A stretch of 5,633 bases of DNA from Chloroflexia bacterium (GCA_025927935.1 JAICKM010000477.1:1-5633), one strand, 5' to 3'; positions 1 to 5,284 are shown, numbered from the stretch's first letter. Made by a program: numbers and translations. The notes: generated by a model from the letters alone, not told the origin.

Positions 1-85
1 CCAGCCCCCCTTTGAGCGGCGGTGGTGTTCCGCGTGCCGGGGATAACTCGGTCCCGCGCCCATTCGACCGGCCCTGTTGTGCCAA
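1..85 (-). CDS. 5' end of an unidentified gene, running off the left edge (TTG start)
   Basis: The minus strand reads AAGGAGGT at 99-92, a near-perfect Shine-Dalgarno, then six bases, then TTG at 85-83. The frame stays open to the window edge for 28 codons (MAQQGRSNGRGTELSPARGT, then a PPPLKGGL segment). The stretch is rich in Gly, Arg and Pro and looks like a disordered N-terminal tail; no domain is visible, so I assign no function. An extended -10 promoter lies about 45 bases upstream on the same strand, which supports a real gene here. An ATG at 63-61 in another frame is also open to the edge but has no ribosome-binding site. The gene is divergent from the membrane protein gene at 412. The ribosome-binding site and promoter make a gene start likely; its identity is unknown. 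Confidence 0.6.
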   Translation of the reverse strand, partial: MAQQGRSNGRGTELSPARGTPPPLKGGL

Positions 86-130
86 CTAGCTACCTCCTTC
101 AACAACTGCCATCCCTGGGGACGGCGCCCT

Positions 131-139
131 ATTATACCA
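131..139 (-). promoter_or_regulatory. Extended -10 promoter for the left-edge gene
   Basis: The minus strand reads TGGTATAAT at 139-131, a consensus -10 box with a TGn extension. Ten bases upstream is a similar TGGTATAT (148-141), so two extended -10 boxes sit in tandem. No good -35 box is seen at the usual spacing, which is common when the -10 is extended. Transcription would start near 124, giving a leader of about 40 bases before the TTG start. Confidence 0.6.
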
Positions 140-334
140 TATATACCACACTCCCCCCGCGCCGCCCACAGCGCGCTGCGATAAGCACGGCGGACCCCGG
201 CGCAATCACGCGACTTCGCCGGCACCCTCTACTCTAGCAATTCGAAATTACCAGCGGCTTTAACCAGCAATGGCACGGGTTACAGAGCGTTAACCGGCAC
301 GCCAGGCTGCCCCGCGCGGACTCCGCGCCCCTGA
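140..334. other. Divergent intergenic region without a gene
   Basis: This stretch lies between two divergent promoters. The open frame crossing it at 22-237 on the plus strand has no ribosome-binding site and no recognisable protein. The only clear structure is a GC-rich palindrome at 314-328, GCGCGGA-C-TCCGCGC, which ends six bases before the -35 box of the plus-strand promoter. I see no RNA gene and no repeat array. Confidence 0.5.
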
Positions 335-363
335 TTGACAAGCGTGCGGTTTGACTATATTCT
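335..363 (+). promoter_or_regulatory. Sigma-70-type promoter of the membrane protein gene
   Basis: A perfect TTGACA lies at 335-340, then a 17-base spacer, then TATTCT at 358-363, which matches the -10 consensus at four of six positions. Transcription would start near 370, giving a leader of about 42 bases before the ATG at 412. Another TTGACT at 351-356 overlaps the spacer but has no good -10 box at 17 bases. Confidence 0.65.
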
Positions 364-411
364 AAAGAAAGTAGTACCGGCTAGCGCGGATTTCCTATTA
401 TGGGGGTGGGC

Positions 412-1827
412 ATGGCAGACGCAAGCGACCAGGGCGACCTGGCGCGCGGGATTGAATTGGCCCGCCAGGGCCGCAAAGAGGCAGCTTACGCCAGTTTGCG
501 CCGCGCCTTGTTCAGCGATGGCGACTCGGCCTTGTTACGTAGCTGGTTGGCGGCCGTCGCGCCGTCGCCCGGCGAGTCGATCCAGCATTTAGAGCGTGCG
601 CTGGAACTCGAACCGGGCAATAGCCAGGTGCTGGCGAGCCTGGATGCCGCGCGGCGCCAAGTGGGAGTGGACACTGCTCCGGCGCCGAGTCCGCGGATCG
701 TGCCGCCGGCCTTTCCCAGTGAGGCGGGTCCGCCGGCCCCCACCATCGTGTCGCCCTTCGCCGCGGCCCCCGTTGGTGCCGGCTTGCCCTCGCCGTGGAC
801 CGCTGCGCCCGGCACGGAGCCTGGCCCGGATACGGCGGTCCCCAGCCCGCCGGAGCCGTTGCCGGTCGAGCCGGTGCGCCCGCACTCCGTTGGCGAAGTC
901 GTGGGGACCATGGGCAGCGGCGTGCGCCGCCCGGTCCGGGGGGGCCCGCCGCCGGCCTCTGACGGGGCCGGCATACCTGCGGCGCCCTGGGTACCGATGG
1001 AGGGCGGCCCAGCCCCGCCGCGCCCGCGCCGTGGCCCGCCGCCCGATCGGCCCGCCCGCAACCGGATGTTGCCGGTGTTGCTGGGCTTGATTGTCGTGGT
1101 GCTGCTGATCGGGGTGGTGGCCTTTATGTCCATGAACACGGGGACGCTGGCCGGCGGCGTGCCCGGCACCACAGCCCCCGCCAATACGGCGACGCGCACC
1201 CCGGATGCCGCCGCCACCGCCGCCACGACCGCCACGGCCGGCGCGGTCGCGGTCGCCACCCAGACCGGCGTGGCCCAGGCGACGATTGCCGTGGAAAGCG
1301 CCGGCTACCGCCAGGCGGCGACCGCGCTGATGCAGGATATTCGCGCCGAGGATGGCGATATCGGCAACACAATCCACCAGGTGGACTCCGGCGTGCTGGC
1401 CCCACTGGATGCGGCGCCGCTGCTCGCACAATACACCCGCGACCAGGGCGCTTTCGCCATGCGGGCGCGGAATTTGGACTCGCCGGTGGCCTACCGGCAG
1501 CATCAGGGGCAGGTGATGGATGCGCTCGACGTGCGCGGCCAGGCGGTCGAAGTGGCCGCCGATTATGTGAGCAAACTCCGCGAACTCGCCGATGCCGGGG
1601 AGGCCAGCCGGCAAGCCGACGCGGCCTACGATGCCGCCGCCGCCGTTTACGCCCAGAACAACAGCCAGGAGAACTTCGTCGCCAGCGTCCGCGCCAAGCA
1701 ACTGCGCGACGATGCCCGCAACCAGCTCGCCCGCCTGCGCACCTATGTGGATCAGGACCAGCAGAAGTTCCAATCCCTCTGGGGGCAATACAACAACCAG
1801 ATGCCCGACATGCCGGCCATGCCGTAG
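412..1827 (+). CDS. Single-pass membrane protein with TPR-like head, proline-rich linker and outer helical domain
   Basis: The product is 471 residues from the ATG at 412. I prefer that start to the ATG twelve bases upstream because a G-rich tract (402-410) precedes it and the protein then opens directly on the helical repeat. Residues 8-82 form two TPR-like helix pairs (ARGIELARQGRKEAAYASLR and HLERALELEPGN). Residues 87-217 are a proline-rich, probably disordered linker ending in an Arg-rich patch. Residues 219-240 are one strongly hydrophobic helix (MLPVLLGLIVVVLLIGVVAF). The basic residues before the helix predict an N-inside, C-outside topology. Residues 250-285 are low-complexity Ala/Thr, and residues 286-465 look like a helical, Gln/Ala/Asp-rich outer domain without a recognised family. 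No catalytic motif is seen. A scaffold or envelope sensor is possible, but function is unknown. The gene converges on the flavin transport operon and its stop codon touches an inverted repeat. Confidence 0.85.
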   Translation: MADASDQGDLARGIELARQGRKEAAYASLRRALFSDGDSALLRSWLAAVAPSPGESIQHLERALELEPGNSQVLASLDAARRQVGVDTAPAPSPRIVPPAFPSEAGPPAPTIVSPFAAAPVGAGLPSPWTAAPGTEPGPDTAVPSPPEPLPVEPVRPHSVGEVVGTMGSGVRRPVRGGPPPASDGAGIPAAPWVPMEGGPAPPRPRRGPPPDRPARNRMLPVLLGLIVVVLLIGVVAFMSMNTGTLAGGVPGTTAPANTATRTPDAAATAATTATAGAVAVATQTGVAQATIAVESAGYRQAATALMQDIRAEDGDIGNTIHQVDSGVLAPLDAAPLLAQYTRDQGAFAMRARNLDSPVAYRQHQGQVMDALDVRGQAVEVAADYVSKLRELADAGEASRQADAAYDAAAAVYAQNNSQENFVASVRAKQLRDDARNQLARLRTYVDQDQQKFQSLWGQYNNQMPDMPAMP

Positions 1828-1855
1828 CGGTCAGCCGTCAGTGGTCAGTGGTCAG
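1828..1855 (+). repeat. Tandem heptamer repeat, left arm of inverted element
   Basis: Four heptamers follow the TAG stop of the membrane protein gene with no gap: CGGTCAG, CCGTCAG, TGGTCAG, TGGTCAG. The same kind of array occurs inverted at 2032-2073, so the two form arms of one element. They resemble the short tandem heptanucleotide repeats known between genes in cyanobacteria; that is a likeness in style, not proven kinship. Confidence 0.8.
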
Positions 1856-1892
1856 GAGGCTAGTAGTCGACCCACGCGATTTTGCGCTGTAG

Positions 1893-1913
1893 GGGCCGGT
1901 TTGAAACCGGCCC
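1893..1913. repeat. Near-perfect palindrome (10-bp arms, one central base)
   Basis: GGGCCGGTTT at 1893-1902 and AAACCGGCCC at 1904-1913 are exact inverse complements around one G. In RNA it would form a short tight hairpin from either strand. It is not followed by a T tract, so it is not a classic terminator. It sits inside the heptamer-bounded element and may be a dispersed intergenic repeat unit. Confidence 0.7.
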
Positions 1914-1959
1914 GCGGCCCATCAGTATTAGCCTGTTTGACTACAAGGCCCGCGTCACT

Positions 1960-2017
1960 AAAGAAACGCCGGGACGCTATCCACTAATACCAGATAGCGT
2001 CCCAACGCTTTTTCTTT
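1960..2017. terminator. Bidirectional intrinsic terminator between convergent genes
   Basis: GGGACGCTATC (1971-1981) pairs exactly with GATAGCGTCCC (1993-2003) over an 11-base loop. On the plus strand the stem is followed by TTTTTCTTT (2009-2017). On the minus strand it is followed by TTTCTTT (complement of 1960-1966). The outer AAAGAAA and TTTCTTT tracts also pair with each other. This layout ends transcripts of both the membrane protein gene and the ribX-ribY operon. Confidence 0.85.
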
Positions 2018-2031
2018 ATCGACTTCGTTCC

Positions 2032-2073
2032 CTGACCACCGACCACTGATGACTGACCATTGATCACTGACCG
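2032..2073 (-). repeat. Tandem heptamer repeat, right arm of inverted element
   Basis: Read on the minus strand, the TAG stop of ribY is followed directly by six heptamers: CGGTCAG, TGATCAA, TGGTCAG, TCATCAG, TGGTCGG, TGGTCAG. The first ten bases including the stop (TAGCGGTCAG) are identical to those at the end of the opposite gene. This arm has two units more than the left arm and is more diverged. Confidence 0.8.
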
Positions 2074-3153
2074 CTACTTCACGAAGTCGTTCGTGTAGAG
2101 CGTCGTCGGGTCCACGGCCTTGTTGCTCAGGCCGATTTCGCGCAGGAACGCCTCGGTGGTCTTCCAGGTGGCCGGGTCGCTGGTGCCCGGCACGCGCCCG
2201 GCGGGCGGCGTCATGAAGGGCAGCGTGGCCGTGAGCACGGCGCGCTGTAGTGGGACACCGGCCCCGGTGACTTCGGGCGTGCGCTTCATGCTGCTGGCGA
2301 ACGCGGCGTCGGGGTCGGCCAGGGTATCCGCCGTGCCTTTGAGGGTAGCGCGGACAAAGGCGCGCACCTGGTCGGGGTTGTCGGTGATCTTCTTCACCCC
2401 GGTGGCGACGCCGACCGCGGCCAGGTCCATGTACTGCGACACTTCGAGCACCTGCACATCCTTGCCCTGGCTCTTGATCTGCACCGGCTCGTTCATCGAG
2501 TAGGTCATCGCCACATCGACCTGTTTCTGCAAGAGCGCCGATACCTGGGTGAAGCCAATGGATTGCTCCTGGATGTCGCTCTCTTGCAGGTTGCCGGCTT
2601 TGAGCAGCGCCCTCAGTCCGATATAGGTCGAGCCGTATGGGCCGGGGATGCCGACCTTGCGTCCCTTGAGATCAGCGGGCGCCTGCAACGGCGCGCCCTG
2701 CCCGGCAATCGCCGTCGCGGCGATGGGGTAGCGGTAGTATTGGGTCAAGATGTAGCGCACCGGGATGTCCTGCGCTACCGCGGGCACCATCTCGTCGCCG
2801 CTGACGTTCGCGTAGTCGATGTCGCCCGCCGCCACCACCTTCAGCAGATCGTTGACCTGCCCATACTTGAACTCGACCTGCAACCCTTCGGCGGCATAGT
2901 AGCCCTTGTCCTCGGCCACGTAAAACGGGGCAAATTGTACGTTCGGCACGTAGCCCATGGCGACGACCACCTTGGTCAGCGGCTTGGTCCCGCCGGTCGT
3001 CGCGGCGGGGGTAGCGGTGCCGCTATCGGGCGCCGTGATCCCCGTGGTCGCGGTTGCCGGCGGCGCGGCGGCTTGATCCGCATTAGTGCCGCACCCGGCC
3101 AGCACCAATCCTGCTAATAATACACCGGCGCGGAGCCATGCTAACTGCTTCAT
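2074..3153 (-). CDS. ribY: Riboflavin ABC transporter substrate-binding lipoprotein (NMT1/THI5-like)
   Basis: This is the extracytoplasmic binding protein of an ABC importer. The ATG at 3153 is chosen because GAGGTGG (3168-3162) lies eight bases upstream; a GTG at 3165 in the same frame falls inside that ribosome-binding site. The 359-residue product starts with a lipoprotein signal: charged MKQ, a hydrophobic helix, and lipobox LAGC with Cys21. A Thr/Ala-rich linker runs to about residue 58. The NMT1/SsuA/ThiY fold follows, with GYVPNVQFAPFYVAEDKGYY near residues 67-86 and GRKVGIPGPYGSTY at 164-177. That family covers binding proteins for thiamine precursors, sulfonates and flavins. The FMN riboswitch ahead of the operon makes riboflavin or a related flavin the likely ligand, as in RibY of Chloroflexus. 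It is second in the operon, 84 bases after ribX. The fold is well supported; the ligand is inferred. Confidence 0.88.
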   Translation of the reverse strand: MKQLAWLRAGVLLAGLVLAGCGTNADQAAAPPATATTGITAPDSGTATPAATTGGTKPLTKVVVAMGYVPNVQFAPFYVAEDKGYYAAEGLQVEFKYGQVNDLLKVVAAGDIDYANVSGDEMVPAVAQDIPVRYILTQYYRYPIAATAIAGQGAPLQAPADLKGRKVGIPGPYGSTYIGLRALLKAGNLQESDIQEQSIGFTQVSALLQKQVDVAMTYSMNEPVQIKSQGKDVQVLEVSQYMDLAAVGVATGVKKITDNPDQVRAFVRATLKGTADTLADPDAAFASSMKRTPEVTGAGVPLQRAVLTATLPFMTPPAGRVPGTSDPATWKTTEAFLREIGLSNKAVDPTTLYTNDFVK

Positions 3154-3237
3154 TCTGATGTCCACCTCTTACTTTAGTCCCGGTTGTCGATTGCCCGCTA
3201 CTTGTCACAGGCATAGTGGGCGCCGCCGTGGGGCGGG

Positions 3238-4083
3238 TTACTCCCAGTCGATGATCCGCTTTTCCAGCAGCGTAATCAGGCCGTAACCCAGGCTGGCGAG
3301 GGCGGCCAGGGTCACCAGCGCGGCAAAGACCAGCGGCGTGTCGTAGATCGAGCGCCCGTAGGTCAGCAGGTAGCCCAATCCAGCGTCCGCCGCGATAAAC
3401 TCGCCCACGACGGCCCCGGTCATGGCGAGCGTGATGCCCAGTTTGAGGCCGCCGAGGATGTTGTGCAGGGCCAGCGGCGCCTCCACATAGCGCAGTGTCT
3501 GCCATGGCCCCGCGCCCATGCTGTGCGCCGCCTCGATCAGCGCGCGGTCCACCGAGCGCAGGCCGATGATCGTGTTGACCAGGATGGGGAAGAAGACGAT
3601 CACCGCGCAGGTGAGCACTTTGGGTAGCAGATCGAGGCCAAACCACAGCACCATCAGCGGCGCGATTGCCACGATGGGCACCGCTTGCGTCCCCGCGACA
3701 TAGGGGGCCAGCAGCGACTCCAGCAGGGGCGACTTGGCGACGGGATAGCCGAGGGCCAGGCCCAGCACCGCCGCCAGCAGGAAGCCGAGTCCGGCCTCGG
3801 TCAGCGTGGCGCCGACGTGGTGCCAGAGAATGCCCCGCGCCGCCAGATCCCAGAGTCGCGCCGCCACCACGCCCGGCCCCGGCAGCAGGGTCGGCGGGTT
3901 GGGCGCCACCATCGCCAGTAGCTGCCAGAGCAGCAACCCGGCCCCCAGCGAGGCCAGCGCCGGGCCGAGTCGCCCTACCAGGCGTGGCACCGTCGCCGGT
4001 TGTGCGCCGGTTTCCGGCACCGGGCTGATCACGCGGGCGGGGGTGGTCCGCTGCTTGTTCTTGGTCTTTGCATCCACGATCAT
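3238..4083 (-). CDS. ribX: Riboflavin ABC transporter permease (BPD_transp_1 family)
   Basis: This is the membrane channel subunit of a flavin importer. The 281-residue product has about six hydrophobic helices (near 43-61, 96-115, 132-150, 157-174, 213-231, 251-275). It carries the EAA loop typical of importer permeases, EAAHSMGAGPWQTLRYVEAP (residues 184-203), which docks the ATPase. The fold resembles SsuC, TauC and ThiX permeases. I chose the ATG at 4083 because GGAG (4093-4090) lies six bases upstream. A longer frame starts at an ATG at 4134, but that codon lies in the loop of the riboswitch terminator and has no ribosome-binding site. The gene is first after the FMN riboswitch, which points to flavin as cargo and matches RibX of Chloroflexus. 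No ATPase gene is adjacent. Permease identity is firm; substrate is inferred. Confidence 0.88.
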   Translation of the reverse strand: MIVDAKTKNKQRTTPARVISPVPETGAQPATVPRLVGRLGPALASLGAGLLLWQLLAMVAPNPPTLLPGPGVVAARLWDLAARGILWHHVGATLTEAGLGFLLAAVLGLALGYPVAKSPLLESLLAPYVAGTQAVPIVAIAPLMVLWFGLDLLPKVLTCAVIVFFPILVNTIIGLRSVDRALIEAAHSMGAGPWQTLRYVEAPLALHNILGGLKLGITLAMTGAVVGEFIAADAGLGYLLTYGRSIYDTPLVFAALVTLAALASLGYGLITLLEKRIIDWE

Positions 4084-4087
4084 CGTG

Positions 4088-4093
4088 TTCTCC
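4088..4093 (-). promoter_or_regulatory. ribX ribosome-binding site, within a sequestering helix
   Basis: The minus strand reads GGAGAA here, with GGAG six bases before the ATG at 4083. The overlapping GGATTCGGA (4099-4091) is the exact inverse complement of TCCGAATCC (4165-4157). Pairing would therefore bury part of the ribosome-binding site beneath the terminator hairpin. This site decides the ribX start. Confidence 0.7.
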
Positions 4094-4111
4094 GAATCCG
4101 GGCCGGGGCAC

Positions 4112-4144
4112 AAAAAGACCCTGGCCGGCGACATGGCTCAGGGT
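4112..4144 (-). terminator. Intrinsic terminator of the FMN riboswitch expression platform
   Basis: On the minus strand ACCCTG (4144-4139), a bulged A, and GCC (4137-4135) pair with GGC (4126-4124) and CAGGGT (4123-4118). This makes a nine-pair stem with an eight-base loop, followed by C and five T residues (4116-4112). It lies between aptamer and ribX, the position of a ligand-dependent attenuator. Confidence 0.8.
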
Positions 4145-4159
4145 ACTATTGCGGATGGA
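4142..4159 (-). promoter_or_regulatory. Antiterminator candidate complementary to the aptamer 3' end
   Basis: TCCATCCG (4159-4152) is an exact inverse complement of CGGATGGA (4294-4287) in the conserved 3' part of the aptamer. The match continues with gaps, so that TACC (4145-4142) can pair with GGTA (4303-4300). The helix would use the first bases of the terminator's 5' arm and break the aptamer, so the two folds exclude each other. Confidence 0.6.
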
Positions 4160-4278
4160 TTCGGATTCGCAGGGGATGCGTGGCCGCGCGGCCCTCCAGC
4201 AGATGCCCGGCGGAAGCGCATAGCGACGCAGCCAGCCGGCGCAGCCACCTGTGGTGGGACGCAGCACGAACCCGGCGC

Positions 4279-4404
4279 GATCTTCTTCCATCCGGACTAT
4301 ACCGTCGGCGACGGCTTTGCACCGTCTCCTACCGCCGAAGCGGCTCGCGGGCTGGCCCTTGCGGGCTTACCGCCGATCGGGAATTGCACCCTGCCCTGAA
4401 GATC
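4279..4404 (-). ncRNA. FMN riboswitch aptamer (RFN element)
   Basis: The minus strand carries the RFN signature blocks in order. P1 is GATCTTC (4404-4398) with GAAGATC (4285-4279), seven exact pairs. Next come AGGGCAGGGTGCAATTCCC (4397-4379), GATCGGCGGTAAGCCCGC (4378-4361) and GCCCGCGAGCCG (4352-4341). A variable arm CCGC-TTCG-GCGG (4343-4332) follows, then the hairpin GACGGTGCAAAGCCGTC (4326-4310). The 3' core is GCCGACGGTATAGTCCGGAT (4309-4290). It senses flavin mononucleotide and normally switches off riboflavin synthesis or uptake genes. Here it precedes ribX-ribY, with a terminator between, so high FMN should shut down flavin import. Confidence 0.95.
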
Positions 4405-4429
4405 TGCATGCCTGTTACGGCTCATAACC

Positions 4430-4458
4430 AGTATACGCAGCCTTGCCGGATGTGTCAA
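4430..4458 (-). promoter_or_regulatory. Promoter of the FMN riboswitch-ribXY operon
   Basis: The minus strand has TTGACA at 4458-4453, exactly 17 bases, then TATACT at 4435-4430. The -35 is perfect and the -10 matches at five of six positions. Transcription would start near 4423, about 19 bases before the aptamer P1 helix, leaving the whole riboswitch in the transcript. Confidence 0.85.
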
Positions 4459-4486
4459 GGTACATGATTGATACCCGTCTATTCCT

Positions 4487-4516
4487 CACCGCAGAGACGC
4501 AGAGGACGCAGAGATC
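4487..4516 (+). repeat. Left arm of perfect 30-bp inverted repeat
   Basis: This arm is identical over all 30 bases to the inverse complement of 4630-4659. It contains three GCAGAG units (4491, 4499 and 4508) separated by two or three bases, so it is itself quasi-tandem. It lies about 30 bases upstream of the riboswitch operon's -35 box. I recall similar GCAGAGACGCAGAGGACGCA sequences from intergenic DNA of unrelated bacteria, unverified here. Confidence 0.9.
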
Positions 4517-4629
4517 ATTTAAAATAAGTTCGATACTCGATCTTTTCGTGCGTATTGGCTTCCCGGGCCGGTACGCGCAGCACTCCCACCACTGTCGATC
4601 ACGCTGACACTTAACACCGATCCATATTC
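4517..4629. other. 113-bp core between the 30-bp inverted repeats
   Basis: This core separates the two perfect arms. It begins AT-rich on the left and is otherwise mixed, with CGATACTCGATCTTTT (4531-4546) and CGATCCATATTCGATCT (4618-4634) as loosely similar stretches. I see no transposase fragment, no gene with a ribosome-binding site, and no tRNA. With its arms it has the form of a small non-autonomous element or a structured intergenic RNA. Confidence 0.45.
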
Positions 4630-4659
4630 GATCTCTGCGTCCTCTGCGTCTCTGCGGTG
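4630..4659 (-). repeat. Right arm of perfect 30-bp inverted repeat
   Basis: This is the exact inverse complement of 4487-4516. It begins 19 bases downstream of the acetyltransferase stop codon. In an acetyltransferase transcript both arms would pair into a 30-bp stem closing a 113-base loop. No T tract follows, so this is not a classic intrinsic terminator. Confidence 0.9.
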
Positions 4660-4678
4660 TTCATCCGGCGAGGCGTGG

Positions 4679-5260
4679 CTAGGGCGCGTAACCGAGGCGG
4701 GTTTCAAGACCGGCTTTCACGGCGGGCCATTCCTCGGCGATGATGCTGAACATGACCGTGTCGCGGATATAGCCGTCCTGCAAGATCAGGTGCTTGCGCA
4801 GCACGCCCTCGCGCTGGGCGCCCAGCTTGGCGATGGCCGCCTGGCTCTGCCGGTTGCGCCCGTCGGTCTTCAGTTGCACGCGCACCGCGCCCAGATTCTC
4901 GAAGGCATGGCGCAAGAGCAGGTACTTGCTCTCCGGGTTGACCCGCGTGCCCTGGTAGGGGCGGGCGATCCAGGTCGAGCCGATTTCCAGCCCGCGGTGC
5001 GCCGGGCGGATATCCATATAACAGGTGACGCCGACGGATTGGCCCGTCTCCTGGCGTACCATGGCGAAAGGCTGGTAGTCGGGCGCCCGCAAGAGGCCGC
5101 TGAGATAGGTCTCGAACGCCGGCAAGGTGTCGTCCACCGGGTGGGGGATATAGGCGAAGATGGCGGGATCGGCCTGTCGCCAGAGGGCGGGCGCGTGGTC
5201 CAGGGTAAGCGGCTCCAGGCGGATCTCGCGCCCCTGGAGCGTGATGGGTGCTACCTGCAT
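4679..5260 (-). CDS. GNAT-family N-acetyltransferase (RimJ/RimL-like)
   Basis: The 193-residue product has the length and layout of the Acetyltransf_3 branch of acetyl-CoA-dependent N-acetyltransferases. The N-terminal strand reads GREIRLEPLTLDHAPALW (residues 10-27). The acetyl-CoA-binding region lies at about 97-120 (WIARPYQGTRVNPESKYLLL, 97-116). The region typical of the C-terminal motif is NRQSQAAIAKLGAQREGVLR (136-155). The usual glycine-rich loop appears as YQGTRVN, a form I associate with this subgroup. The acceptor could be a protein N-terminus, an amino acid or a small amine; the sequence does not decide. The start is the ATG at 5260, with GGGAGG (5276-5271) ten bases upstream. It is transcribed in the same direction as the flavin operon but is separated from it by the 30-bp inverted repeats and a fresh promoter, so a shared operon is unlikely. 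Confidence 0.88.
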   Translation of the reverse strand: MQVAPITLQGREIRLEPLTLDHAPALWRQADPAIFAYIPHPVDDTLPAFETYLSGLLRAPDYQPFAMVRQETGQSVGVTCYMDIRPAHRGLEIGSTWIARPYQGTRVNPESKYLLLRHAFENLGAVRVQLKTDGRNRQSQAAIAKLGAQREGVLRKHLILQDGYIRDTVMFSIIAEEWPAVKAGLETRLGYAP

Positions 5261-5284
5261 ATGCTTGAAACCTCCCTGGCCCCC

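Noticed and set aside
22..237. 71-codon plus-strand frame at the left edge
   Set aside because: It overlaps the minus-strand promoter and ribosome-binding site of a better supported gene and has no translation signal of its own.
589..1788. Long minus-strand open frames opposite the membrane protein gene (also 486-1259)
   Set aside because: They are antisense shadows of a GC-rich gene, made of Gly/Arg/Ala repeats, with no ribosome-binding site or promoter.
1828..2073. CRISPR-like array or insertion sequence
   Set aside because: The heptamers have no spacers, so they are not CRISPR. No transposase frame or fragment lies between the arms, here or at 4487-4659, so a complete insertion sequence is excluded.
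2563..3117. Plus-strand open frame opposite ribY
   Set aside because: It is antisense to a clear lipoprotein gene and has no recognisable protein features.
2074..4083. Thiamine-precursor (ThiXY) or sulfonate (SsuAC) importer
   Set aside because: The protein folds alone would allow these, but the leader carries an FMN aptamer, not a TPP aptamer or sulfur-control signal, which favours a flavin cargo.
3083..4291. A 402-codon minus-strand open frame covering the permease region
   Set aside because: It runs in a different frame from the permease, crosses the riboswitch 3' end and terminator, has Arg/Gly-rich low-complexity content with no domain, and has no ribosome-binding site. The permease frame has clear helices and an EAA loop.
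4388..4393. CAGGGT in the aptamer 5' part as the antiterminator strand pairing with ACCCTG of the terminator
   Set aside because: Only six pairs form and they do not extend. The longer complementarity from the aptamer 3' end (4303-4287) is a better candidate.
4519..4707. 62-codon minus-strand frame across the 30-bp repeat and acetyltransferase end
   Set aside because: It is built from repeat sequence, overlaps the acetyltransferase 3' end and lacks a ribosome-binding site.
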